From an uncultured Zetaproteobacteria bacterium (GTDB lineage Bacteria > Pseudomonadota > Zetaproteobacteria > Mariprofundales > Mariprofundaceae): a DNA stretch of 15,848 bases. The position numbers and the translations under genes were made by a program. This document shows positions 1 to 7,115 of this stretch, one piece after another. The notes beneath the pieces are model-generated. The model searched no databases. It saw only the letters and a program-made list of their open reading frames with translations, and had not been told where the DNA came from. The first letter of the stretch is position 1. Each line of letters begins with the position of its first letter. The DNA lies in assembly GCA_913056285.1 (NCBI GenBank), contig CAJXNE010000030.1:1-15848 (forward strand), written 5' to 3'.

Positions 1-1
1 C

Positions 2-493
2 GTCGCTGCAACCAAACCGCAACGCCAGCCTGTGCTCCAGAAAATCATTGCCCCCAAAGCGTCTCCTGCAACAAGTGCATATAATCCCGGCAAAGTAGCA
101 ACGGGACATGCACCCCCACCGCGCGCTCCGAAAAAAACCGTTGCGCAAGCTGATATCAAAGCAGCAATGGTGGCAGTGGAAGCGTGGCGTTCAGCCTGGA
201 ACAGACAGGATTTGCCTGCCTATTTTGCCGCTTATAGCGATGCATTTGATTTCAGTAGGCGATTTGAAACGCTGGAACGATGGAAACGTTACAAGCGATC
301 GGTGATCACAAAAAGAACATTTATCCGGGTAACACTGGAGAATATCGAGGCAACGAAATTACCGGGGGGTGAAATCAGACTGGCTTTCCTGCAACATTTC
401 CGCTCGGATTCATTTAATAGTGATGACATCAAAACAATGATGCTCCGACAAACCCGGGATGGATGGAAAATCATTTATGAAGCTTCAAAATAG
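2..493 (+). CDS. Secreted protein with C-terminal Csd6-type NTF2-like domain (5'-partial)
   Basis: The frame is open to the window edge with no stop, so the true start lies upstream; 163 residues are visible. The first ~45 visible residues are rich in Pro, Ala and Lys (for example APPPRAPKKT), resembling a flexible periplasmic linker. The last ~110 residues form an NTF2/SnoaL-like domain that closely parallels the C-terminal domain of the next gene. Shared features are EAWRxxW, an AYxxxY segment, WKRYKRxV, a GE..xxF.Q..RS strand and a terminal WKI..E. In the Helicobacter Csd6 family this domain follows the catalytic LD-carboxypeptidase domain; here no catalytic part is visible. It overlaps the next gene by about 17 nt, so the two are probably translationally coupled. 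Function is unknown. A role as a periplasmic accessory or targeting partner of the neighbouring peptidoglycan enzyme is inference. Confidence 0.75.
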   Translation, partial: VAATKPQRQPVLQKIIAPKASPATSAYNPGKVATGHAPPPRAPKKTVAQADIKAAMVAVEAWRSAWNRQDLPAYFAAYSDAFDFSRRFETLERWKRYKRSVITKRTFIRVTLENIEATKLPGGEIRLAFLQHFRSDSFNSDDIKTMMLRQTRDGWKIIYEASK

Positions 494-1763
494 CCGATTG
501 AGCCGCAGATTGAACATCGTCTGGCTGCTACTATGGCTGCTCTCAGCTTCGTCAATGACGATTGCCGGTGAGTGGGATCAGGTAACCACAGCGCTCCAGG
601 ATGGCAAGGCCAATGCTGTCAGAAGTTTACCAAGTCAGGAACGCACCATTCTGCAAGCCACGGTCGCGCTGAAAACAGACAAGCCGGATCAGGCTTTAAT
701 GCTGCTGGCATCTGCAAAACATGCCAAAGATCCGCTGGTCGATCTACTGGAAGCAGAGGCGCACCGCCAGCAGGCCATTCATGCCATGCAACAGGCCGGC
801 GGCTTGAAAAAACAGGAAAAACTGCTTGCTTCAGCGGATTTAAACGATGGTTTGGGCGAAGCCGATGCGCGCCTGCGCGCATTTATGGACAGACTGAACA
901 AGCAGGCGGGCGACCCGGTCGATATTCTGATGCCAGGGCCGAATGTCGCCAGTGTGTTTATGTTCGATAAAGCTCGCAATCGGATGTTTGTGTATGAACC
1001 CACTCGCAACGGCGGCCTTAAACAAATTACCGATGAATATGTGGTGACCGGCACTGTCATTGGCGATAAACAGCGTCGCGACGATGGACGCACACCGCAT
1101 GGCGTGTATCGATTTGTGAAAAAACTACAGGGTAAGAATCTCGAATCACGCTACGGCCCAGTCGCATTTCCGATTGATTATCCCAATGAGCTGGATGCCT
1201 TTCATAAAAAAGATGGTTCCGGCATCTGGCTGCACGGCTACCCGTTGGATGTCAGCCGTCGCCCGCCGCAGGATACGCGCGGTTGTTTCTCGCTATCCAA
1301 TGATCGTCTGCTGACCATGGCTGAGCATGTGAAGTTGGGCCATAGCTGGGTGATCGTCGGCGAGAATTTTGTGTTTGATCAGAGCAACAGGAAAAACCAG
1401 CTGCTCAGCTCAGTCAAGCGGGATATCGAAGCATGGCGACGCGATTGGGTGCGCTTGGATACCGAGGCGTATTTGTCTCATTACCATCGCAAGTTTCGAT
1501 CCGGCAAACGTGATCTGGCGGCATGGAAGCGCTATAAACGGCGCGTCAATGCCAACAAGAGCTTTGTGGAAGTCGGCTTCGCCAATATGACGTTGATTCA
1601 TGATCCGAATACATGGCCGGAAGGCGAAGTCGTGGTGGCCGAATTCGATCAGTCCTATCGTTCCAGCAACTATGCCGATAAAGGGCGCAAACGCATTTAT
1701 CTGGCGCGGGCCAATGCGGATCAGAGCTGGAAAATTCTGCTTGAGGAATCACTCAAACAGTGA
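477..1763 (+). CDS. Csd6-like LD-carboxypeptidase / L,D-transpeptidase (YkuD fold)
   Basis: This is a predicted exported peptidoglycan-modifying enzyme. From the ATG at 477 (428 aa) it opens with a signal peptide: basic residues to Arg11, then a Leu/Trp-rich core to about residue 22 and a small-residue region before Gly31. An in-frame ATG at 459 would add six residues and spoil the n-region less cleanly. A helical Ala/Leu-rich region (~35-145) follows, then the YkuD catalytic domain (~157-296) with His253-Gly254 and catalytic Cys270 in TRGCFSLSN. This differs from the classical SHGCxR motif of cross-linking L,D-transpeptidases and resembles the Csd6/YafK-type branch. Residues ~312-425 are an NTF2-like domain shared with the upstream gene. 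In Helicobacter pylori, Csd6 trims tetrapeptides to tripeptides and sets helical cell shape. Whether this protein trims or cross-links cannot be told from sequence. Its stop overlaps the next gene's GTG start. Confidence 0.86.
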   Translation: MKLQNSRLSRRLNIVWLLLWLLSASSMTIAGEWDQVTTALQDGKANAVRSLPSQERTILQATVALKTDKPDQALMLLASAKHAKDPLVDLLEAEAHRQQAIHAMQQAGGLKKQEKLLASADLNDGLGEADARLRAFMDRLNKQAGDPVDILMPGPNVASVFMFDKARNRMFVYEPTRNGGLKQITDEYVVTGTVIGDKQRRDDGRTPHGVYRFVKKLQGKNLESRYGPVAFPIDYPNELDAFHKKDGSGIWLHGYPLDVSRRPPQDTRGCFSLSNDRLLTMAEHVKLGHSWVIVGENFVFDQSNRKNQLLSSVKRDIEAWRRDWVRLDTEAYLSHYHRKFRSGKRDLAAWKRYKRRVNANKSFVEVGFANMTLIHDPNTWPEGEVVVAEFDQSYRSSNYADKGRKRIYLARANADQSWKILLEESLKQ

Positions 1764-2899
1764 GTGAACAGCAGCCTGGCAAGGCAACAGCCAGCGTTGA
1801 GGATATGTCGAGCCGCCGCTTGCATAAAATGGCCGATGAGAATCGGGAATTGAAAGCCTACGTCGCCGATATCAAACAACGGCTCAGACAGAATGAACGT
1901 TTATTCTCCCGCATGTTCGATCTGGAATCCCAGGTCTTGAAATCAACTGATCCGGAAGATCTGTGTTTTACTCTGCTGCGCGCCCTGCGATCCGGTTTCG
2001 AACTGGATTTCGTTCGTTTCTGGCTGGACCGCTCCAGTTTTATCGGCGCACATCAACTCGAAGCGTTATCCGAGCGAGACCTTGTTTGGATCGAAGAAGG
2101 CGAAATTGCGCAGATGGGCTTGCATCGCAAGCGGACATGGTTAATGCAATTATCGTCCGATCACCGCTTTGACTGGCTGACAGAAAAAGACAGCCATCTG
2201 GGTTCCCTTGCCCTGCTCACCTTGGGAGAAGCAGACAAACCGTTCGGTATTCTGGGTCTGGGTTCGGTGGACAGGGACCGTTTCGCACCCGATCAGAGCA
2301 GCGATTTTCTACAACACCTGGCACAGGTGATAGGGTTGACGCTTGAGCATGCAGTGGCGCGCGAACATCTGGCACGGCTTTCTGTCACGGATGCAGTCAC
2401 AGGTAGCCACAATCGTCGTTTTCTGCAGCCGCACAGTCATCAGCCGTTGTCGCAATGGTTTGGCAAGCAGACGCAGGTAGCTTGCCTGTATACCGATATT
2501 GATCAGTTCAAAGCTTTTTCCGAACGCGTCGACGAAGCTGCTGCCGACAAGGCGCTGGCGATGGTATGCAATATGATGCGCCAGCATGTTCGCTCTTCCG
2601 ATCCGCTGATTCGCATGGAAGGCGATGAGTTTGTCTTACTCATGCCCGGCTGCTCTGAACACAAAGCCAGAGAAGTCGCCGAGCTGACCGTACATACAGT
2701 GGCCTGTCACAAATTGCAGGATAAACAATCGCTGACGGTCAGTATCGGTTTAGCTATTTCAACACCCGAGCAGGATTTGGCTGTCAAAGATTTGATCGCG
2801 CGCGCCGATCAGGCCATGTATGTGGCCAAAGCGCTGGGCGGCAATCGTTTTGAAATGGCTGAAAATGACGCAGATGGAAACAACGGAGATGAAAACTAA
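1760..2899 (+). CDS. DUF484-GGDEF fusion protein, probably a degenerate diguanylate cyclase
   Basis: The protein has 379 aa and uses a GTG start that overlaps the previous stop (GTGA). An N-terminal coiled coil (~17-50) leads into a GAF-like DUF484 region (~50-200); SLALLTLG...GILGLGSVDRDRF is characteristic of DUF484. A GGDEF domain spans ~207-367. Its metal-binding Asp246 (in TDIDQFK) and the Asp/Glu of the signature are kept, but the signature reads EGDEF (287-291). The guanine-contacting Asn of FKxxND is Ser254, and the usual GHxxGD reads DEAAAD. The product-inhibition I-site RxxD is intact (RSSD, 278-281, five residues before the signature). In many Gammaproteobacteria a stand-alone DUF484 gene sits just upstream of xerC; here it carries a cyclase-like tail. 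It may be weakly active or may work as a c-di-GMP or GTP sensor. No membrane segment is visible, so it is presumably cytoplasmic. Confidence 0.88.
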   Translation: MSEQQPGKATASVEDMSSRRLHKMADENRELKAYVADIKQRLRQNERLFSRMFDLESQVLKSTDPEDLCFTLLRALRSGFELDFVRFWLDRSSFIGAHQLEALSERDLVWIEEGEIAQMGLHRKRTWLMQLSSDHRFDWLTEKDSHLGSLALLTLGEADKPFGILGLGSVDRDRFAPDQSSDFLQHLAQVIGLTLEHAVAREHLARLSVTDAVTGSHNRRFLQPHSHQPLSQWFGKQTQVACLYTDIDQFKAFSERVDEAAADKALAMVCNMMRQHVRSSDPLIRMEGDEFVLLMPGCSEHKAREVAELTVHTVACHKLQDKQSLTVSIGLAISTPEQDLAVKDLIARADQAMYVAKALGGNRFEMAENDADGNNGDEN

Positions 2900-3788
2900 A
2901 ACGAGTCTTAAGGAGGCCGTCGCTTCCTTCCTGCATGAACTGGCCGATGTTCGGCTGGCATCGGAGCATACGGTTGCCGCTTACCAGCGCGATTTATCCC
3001 GCTTCACATCACACTGCGGCGAACACGCCCTGTTGCAAACCATCACCCGGACTCAAGTGCAGGATTGGCTGGTGGCATGCCATGCATCCGGATTGGCTGC
3101 ATCGACACTGGCAAGGCGATTATCGGCAGTTTCCAGTTTTTTTGATGCAGCAGTGCAGGCAGGCCTGTGCGAAACCAATGTCGCTGCCGGTATCCGCCCC
3201 CCTAAACAGCCTAAACGTTTGCCACGCACCCTGCCCCCGGAACAAACAGCAGCCCTGATGCAGCACACAGAGCGAAACAGTGACAACCGCGATTTAGCAC
3301 TCCTGGCTGTCATGTATGGTTGCGGTTTACGTGTCTCCGAAGTGGTGGGGTTGAATCTGGATGATATCGATCTGCATCAGCGTGAATTACGCGTATTCGG
3401 CAAAGGCCGCAAGGAACGCATCGTGCCGCTGCCGGAGGGCGCAGTGCAATACCTGCAAGCATGGCTGGATGATCGAGTGGCCTTTGACGAAGAACAAGCT
3501 GTTTTTCTCAACAACCGAAACAGACGGTTATCCGCCCGCAGCGTGCAACGCATGCTCAAGGATCGCGCGCTTGAAACCGGTGCCGATGTATCGGTAACAC
3601 CGCACCGCCTGCGTCACTCATTCGCCACGCATTTGTTGGCTGGCGGGGTTGACCTGCGCGCCATACAGGAATTATTAGGCCACGCTTCGCTGGCTACCAC
3701 CGAACGCTATACGCATCTGGATATTGCCAAGCTCACAGAGGTGTATGATAAAACTCATCCCCGAGCGAAAAAACAAATCAACGAGTAA
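2889..3788 (+). CDS. xerC: Tyrosine recombinase XerC
   Basis: This site-specific tyrosine recombinase acts with XerD at dif to resolve chromosome dimers. From the ATG at 2889 it has 299 aa, close to E. coli XerC (298). The N-terminal SAM-like core-binding domain covers ~1-95 and the catalytic domain ~105-290. Catalytic residues are all visible: Arg148 (GCGLRVSE), Lys172 (GKGRKER), His239 and Arg242 (HRLRH), His265 (LGHASLATTERY) and Tyr274. These nearly coincide with E. coli numbering, which is why this start is preferred to in-frame ATGs at 2820, 2865 and 2874. A GGAG abuts this ATG, too close for a standard ribosome binding site, so coupling to the upstream gene (11-nt overlap) is likely. 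HPRAKK near the C-terminus is typical of XerC. The neighbour carrying DUF484 supports the assignment. It is convergent with the murJ operon, with no convincing terminator between. Confidence 0.95.
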   Translation: MKTKTSLKEAVASFLHELADVRLASEHTVAAYQRDLSRFTSHCGEHALLQTITRTQVQDWLVACHASGLAASTLARRLSAVSSFFDAAVQAGLCETNVAAGIRPPKQPKRLPRTLPPEQTAALMQHTERNSDNRDLALLAVMYGCGLRVSEVVGLNLDDIDLHQRELRVFGKGRKERIVPLPEGAVQYLQAWLDDRVAFDEEQAVFLNNRNRRLSARSVQRMLKDRALETGADVSVTPHRLRHSFATHLLAGGVDLRAIQELLGHASLATTERYTHLDIAKLTEVYDKTHPRAKKQINE

Positions 3789-4002
3789 TTTATTTCTCAT
3801 GATTGAGTAATATTATGCAGCACCGGATTCCTGTGCCCTTTTTAGTGCGCGTTTGTGAGCCAGAGTAATCATCTTCTTGCTGAACTGAGTCGTCGGCGGC
3901 GTGATTCCGTATTGTTCGATAACCATATCGATGCCAACAGGATCGGGATTACCATCGATCAATTCACTTAGTGTTGATTTGGCAAAACGCTTGCGCCGAG
4001 TG

Positions 4003-4024
4003 AGGGCCTGTTCACACGTGTTTG
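4003..4024 (+). repeat. Left terminal inverted repeat
   Basis: It begins AGGGCCTGTTCACACGTG and is the exact reverse complement of 4247-4268 over 22 bp. It contains the 8-bp palindrome ACACGTGT. Confidence 0.9.
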
Positions 4025-4040
4025 ATCGAAGCGCTGCTGT

Positions 4041-4125
4041 CCCAAATGAGGCCAGTCAAGGCGCGAGGAGAGAAGTTTGGTGAATCCAAATAAACGACAA
4101 GCAACGCTGAATGGCCTCATTTGGG
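4041..4125. repeat. Internal 14-bp inverted repeat inside the element
   Basis: CCCAAATGAGGCCA (4041-4054) is perfectly complementary to 4112-4125. Between them lies a nested TTTGG-TGAAT-CCAAA hairpin (4076-4090). As RNA or single-stranded DNA this arm would fold independently of the terminal repeats. Confidence 0.85.
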
Positions 4126-4246
4126 GTGCAGCCCTGCGGGAAATGCCATTTTTGCACGCTGCTACGTTATTTTTCGCTGATGTGCATTCAGCACATTGCA
4201 CTCAAAATGCCTTGCAGCGCAACAAAAATGGCTATTTCGCTACGGC

Positions 4247-4268
4247 CAAACACGTGTGAACAGGCCCT
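4247..4268 (-). repeat. Right terminal inverted repeat
   Basis: This is the exact 22-bp reverse complement of 4003-4024 and ends GTGAACAGGCCCT. Pairing stops at the next base on both sides, which fixes the outer boundary of the element. Confidence 0.9.
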
Positions 4269-4324
4269 GGTTCAAAAATACGCAACGCTCGGGCCAGATA
4301 GAGATGGTGTCCGGTCGGCATGCC

Positions 4325-5140
4325 TTAACTGGCCGTGTTCCAGGCCAGCAGGTATTCAGCCAGATGCGGGCGGGCTTCGGATTCCGCTTCAAGATAATTG
4401 CGTACGCCGAGCATGGCGCGGGCGTATGCGCCTTCTCCTAGTGCGCCGGAAAACAATTGATGGCGCAGAAAAATCAGCATGGTTGTGAGTACATCGGTTT
4501 CGCAGTAATCGCGAATCGCCTGGATTTGCCCGGCCTCGAACATGTCGCGCACATTGTCGCCTGCTGTTTCCAGTTTGCCCGGCACATTGAATACCGCCGC
4601 CACTTCATCCATGGAGCAGCGCGCAGATGCTCCGAAGTCGGACAGCACTTCCAGTAAATCACAGTGATACTCTTTAGCATAACGGGTTTCATAATTGTTC
4701 CATTTGTCGCCCTGTGTGAACCAGCGCGGGCAGGATAAGCCATGTGCCATGGCGCGGTATTTCAGCACCGGGATATCGAAACTGCGACCATTGAAACTGA
4801 CCAGTTGCGGGGCGCGGGTTTCGATGAGGTGGAAAAAGCCTTCCAATAACTCTTTTTCGGAACTGTTGATATCGCCTCCGGTCGCCAACTGCCGCATGAC
4901 CAGTTCACCGCCTTCTTCGCCCGGTTCCCGAATCAGATGACCATAGGAAACTGCTACAATCTGATGAAATGGTTGGCGAGGGAAGTCGTTGCGGCCATCG
5001 GTTTTTTCCAGGAAATAAGCGGATAAACCGTCTCGTGCTTCGAGGTCGGTCAATTCGTCCTGGCGCCGGCGCAATACGCGGCGTGCGGCATCGGCATCCA
5101 CCACAGTTTCTGTATCAAATACGATCACATCACGACGCAT
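4325..5140 (-). CDS. PolB-like DEDDy 3'-5' exonuclease family protein
   Basis: This 271-aa protein matches the predicted 3'-5' exonuclease family related to the proofreading domain of B-family polymerases (PF10108-type). The DEDDy residues are visible: Asp9 and Glu11 in FDTET (Exo I), Asp122 in SFNGRSFD (Exo II), and Tyr212/Asp216 in YCETD (Exo III). The family is expected to be a metal-dependent, probably cytoplasmic nuclease acting on DNA or RNA ends; no physiological substrate is established. A strong Shine-Dalgarno (AGGAGG) sits 5 nt before the ATG inside the end of murJ, and the genes overlap by 11 nt, so co-transcription is likely. The broken small gene follows 3 nt after its stop. The role next to a lipid II flippase is unclear and may be only genomic habit. 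Confidence 0.88.
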   Translation of the reverse strand: MRRDVIVFDTETVVDADAARRVLRRRQDELTDLEARDGLSAYFLEKTDGRNDFPRQPFHQIVAVSYGHLIREPGEEGGELVMRQLATGGDINSSEKELLEGFFHLIETRAPQLVSFNGRSFDIPVLKYRAMAHGLSCPRWFTQGDKWNNYETRYAKEYHCDLLEVLSDFGASARCSMDEVAAVFNVPGKLETAGDNVRDMFEAGQIQAIRDYCETDVLTTMLIFLRHQLFSGALGEGAYARAMLGVRNYLEAESEARPHLAEYLLAWNTAS

Positions 5141-6719
5141 GATTCCTCCTGCGCAAAAACTGCATCAACAGCTTGCGTTCACCCAGCAGTATAGCAGACA
5201 GGAAGAATACGGCGATGGCGCCACCAATGGATGCAGTGATCCAGACAAACTGCATTGCACCGTCAGCGGGGAAAGCCCAGAGCATGCTAAAACCGTATAA
5301 GCAGGCCAGCATCAGCATACTGGCAACAACTGCGGTCGTTAAGCGTTTGATAATATCCTGGGTAAATAATGAGCCGTAGGTTTTGCTCAACCGCGCATAA
5401 AGCAGGGCAACATTGACGAATGCCGCCAATGAGGTCGCCAGCGCCAGACCGACATAGGCCCAGAATTGCATCAGGATGACAGCCAGCACAATATTCACCG
5501 CCACGCTGATGGCGGCATAGCGCATCGGCGCTTTGGCATCCTTGCCGGCGTAACAGGCCGATGCCAGCAGTTTTGCCCAGCAGAAGGCAATCAGGCCGAC
5601 GGCATAGGCTTGCAGCGTCTGCGCCGTGGCGACGGAATCGGCATGGGAGAATGCACCGCGCTCGAACAGGGTGATGACAATCGGTTCGGCCAGATAAAAT
5701 GCGCCGGCCACGGCGGGCAGGGTGATCCAGGTCAGCCAGGCCAGTCCGGCGCGCAAATCGTCCGCCGCCTGTTGTTGATGACCTTTGGACAAATGGCTGG
5801 ACAAGGTGGGAAGCAGCGCCGTACTCATGGCGATGCCAAACAGGGCTAGCGGCAATTGCACGATGCGGTCGGAGTAATAGAGATAGGATACTGCACCGGT
5901 ATCGAGCAATGTCGCCAGAATGGTGCCGATGAGGATGTTGATTTGCACCGCAGCAATGGCCAACACAGCCGGGCCAAACAGGGTGAATGTTTCACGAATA
6001 GCGGATTGGCGGAAGTCAAAACTGAGGCGTGGCATCCAGCCGATGCGCTTTAAAGCCGGGAATTGAATCGCCAACTGCAAAAAGCCGCCGAGCAATACAC
6101 CGATGGCCAAAGCGATGGCCGGATTATCAAAAGACGGTGCCAGCGCCACGGCGGCGAAGATGATAGCGACATTGAGCAGTGCCGGGCTGGCGGCAGGGAC
6201 GGCGAACTGTTTGTAGGTGTTAAGCACGGCCCACGAAAGAGCGGCCAGCGAAATCATGGCCAGATAAGGGAACATCCAGCGCGCCAGCTCCAGTGCCATC
6301 GCCCAACGATCCGGCTCATCGGCAAAGCCTGGTGCGAACACATAGAGCAACCACGGCATCAATAACATGCCGAGCATGGTGAAGGTGATGAGTACAATCA
6401 GCAGTAGCGTGGCCAAAGCATTGAGAAAACAGTGCGCTTCAGCTTCACTCTGCTGACGCTGATCGGATAATACCGGCACCAGTGCTACAGTCAGGGTGCC
6501 TTCGGCAAACATGCGGCGGAAGAAATTTGGCAGTTTAAACGCAACGAAAAACGCATCGGCCAGTAGCCCCGCGCCGAGTACGCGCGCCAGCAGGATATCT
6601 CGAACAAAGCCGAGAATGCGGGACACCATCGTCCAGCCACCGACTTTGGAAGCGGCACGCAACAGACCTGAGGAATGCCCAGGTTGTTGTGCGTTTGACT
6701 TGTCCTGTTCCGTGGTCAT
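5130..6719 (-). CDS. murJ: Lipid II flippase MurJ
   Basis: This 529-aa integral membrane protein of the MOP superfamily moves lipid II from the inner to the outer face of the cytoplasmic membrane. The sequence holds about 14 hydrophobic segments. A short hydrophilic N-terminus (~1-18) precedes the conserved SRILGFVRDILLARVLGAG segment. Further family signatures are FKLPNFFRRMFAEGTL (~61-75) and a central YYSDRIVQLPLALFGIAMST segment, equivalent to the loop holding the essential Asp-Arg pair in E. coli MurJ. Length is normal for the family (about 510-530). The ATG at 6719 is preceded by a modest GGGCGG. The gene is divergent from rpsU across a 128-bp gap and heads a minus-strand operon with the exonuclease and the disrupted small gene. 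Confidence 0.96.
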   Translation of the reverse strand: MTTEQDKSNAQQPGHSSGLLRAASKVGGWTMVSRILGFVRDILLARVLGAGLLADAFFVAFKLPNFFRRMFAEGTLTVALVPVLSDQRQQSEAEAHCFLNALATLLLIVLITFTMLGMLLMPWLLYVFAPGFADEPDRWAMALELARWMFPYLAMISLAALSWAVLNTYKQFAVPAASPALLNVAIIFAAVALAPSFDNPAIALAIGVLLGGFLQLAIQFPALKRIGWMPRLSFDFRQSAIRETFTLFGPAVLAIAAVQINILIGTILATLLDTGAVSYLYYSDRIVQLPLALFGIAMSTALLPTLSSHLSKGHQQQAADDLRAGLAWLTWITLPAVAGAFYLAEPIVITLFERGAFSHADSVATAQTLQAYAVGLIAFCWAKLLASACYAGKDAKAPMRYAAISVAVNIVLAVILMQFWAYVGLALATSLAAFVNVALLYARLSKTYGSLFTQDIIKRLTTAVVASMLMLACLYGFSMLWAFPADGAMQFVWITASIGGAIAVFFLSAILLGERKLLMQFLRRRNHAS

Positions 6720-6847
6720 AATTCGCCGCCCTTTTAAATAACCCCTCGGGATTCAGATGCGAGCCTAGCGCCGCAACCGATGAAGCGCGAGAGCAGGGCA
6801 ATAAAAGGGAAAGTTTTTTGGCCAGGCCAAAGGTGGTGATGTTTAAT

Positions 6848-7063
6848 ATGCCAGGAATTAGAGTAAATCCTGAAGAGCCGTTTGAAATTGCGCTGAAGCG
6901 TTTTCGCAAGCAGGTCGAGAAAGGTGGCGTGATTTCCGAATGCCGCCGTCGCGAAGCTTATGAGAAACCTTCCATTGCATCCAAACGCAAGGAAGCCGCT
7001 GCACGTAAACGTTTGATGAAACGCCTGCGCCGCGTACGCATGCGTGAAAATCGCGATTATTAA
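6848..7063 (+). CDS. rpsU: 30S ribosomal protein S21
   Basis: This is a 71-aa basic protein of the small ribosomal subunit, the same length as E. coli S21. It starts MPGIRVNPEEPFEIALKRF and has the conserved RRREAYEKPS segment and an Arg/Lys-rich tail. The frame is open ten codons further upstream, but the ATG at 6848 gives the canonical N-terminus and has AGGTGG about 12 nt upstream. S21 aids mRNA recognition during initiation. In many proteobacteria rpsU heads the operon with dnaG and rpoD. Here a terminator and a radical SAM gene separate it from that pair, so it is probably transcribed largely alone. No clear promoter was identified in the 128-bp gap shared with murJ. Confidence 0.97.
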   Translation: MPGIRVNPEEPFEIALKRFRKQVEKGGVISECRRREAYEKPSIASKRKEAAARKRLMKRLRRVRMRENRDY

Positions 7064-7085
7064 ATCGCTGGACGCGTAAGTGATT

Positions 7086-7115
7086 AAAATGCCGGGCCAT
7101 GTGCCCGGCATTTTT
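7086..7115 (+). terminator. Rho-independent terminator after rpsU
   Basis: ATGCCGGGC (7089-7097) pairs perfectly with GCCCGGCAT (7103-7111) across a 5-nt loop. The stem is flanked by A and T runs (TTTTT at 7111-7115). It lies 23 nt after the rpsU stop. Confidence 0.93.

Larger units (their letters stand above)
4003..4268. mobile_element. 266-bp MITE-like element with 22-bp perfect terminal inverted repeats
   Basis: The element is bounded by a perfect 22-bp inverted repeat (4003-4024 and 4247-4268) and carries no transposase. The interior is strongly self-complementary. A 14-bp perfect repeat (4041-4054 with 4112-4125) encloses a small TTTGG/CCAAA hairpin (4076-4090). A second imperfect repeat (4145-4162 with 4214-4232) encloses a TGTGC/GCACA hairpin near 4181-4195. 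Short frames inside it look like chance. No target-site duplication is evident: AGTGA lies on the left and GGTTC on the right. It therefore belongs to an unassigned class, was moved by a transposase that makes no clear duplication, or the duplication has decayed. It splits the last gene of the murJ operon. A non-autonomous element mobilised in trans is the likeliest reading, but no family could be named. Confidence 0.8.
3813..4321 (-). pseudogene. Small unrecognised gene of the murJ-exonuclease operon, split by an inverted-repeat element
   Basis: On the minus strand an ATG at 4321-4319 lies 3 nt after the exonuclease stop. It opens a frame beginning MPTGHHLYLARALRIFEP. That frame runs into the terminal repeat of the 266-bp element and stops after 29 codons. 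Beyond the element (4002 down to 3813) an open frame resumes: TRRKRFAKSTLSELIDG, continuing to ...KRALKRAQESGAA and a TAA at 3815-3813. Removing exactly 4003-4268 joins the halves in frame into an 80-residue basic protein, which argues that the element interrupted a real gene. I do not recognise the family. The C-terminal half looks helical and Lys/Arg-rich. The position suggests it was the last gene of the murJ operon. Function is unknown. The distal half has no clear start, so it is probably silent. Confidence 0.7.

Noticed and set aside
2820..2888. Upstream ATG starts (2820, 2865, 2874) for xerC
   Set aside because: They add residues not found in XerC and overlap the previous gene further; starting at 2889 puts the catalytic residues within one position of E. 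coli numbering.
3789..3812. CTCATGATTGAG near the xerC end as a terminator
   Set aside because: The stem is only 4 bp and lacks a GC-rich base and a T-run.
4181..4268. Tandem palindromes considered as a CRISPR or tRNA-like structure
   Set aside because: There are no repeated units with spacers, and no cloverleaf or CCA end; the symmetry is explained by inverted repeats of one element.
4077..4488. Short plus-strand frames across the inverted-repeat element
   Set aside because: They run through the hairpins of the element and into antisense of the exonuclease gene, with no recognisable protein pattern.
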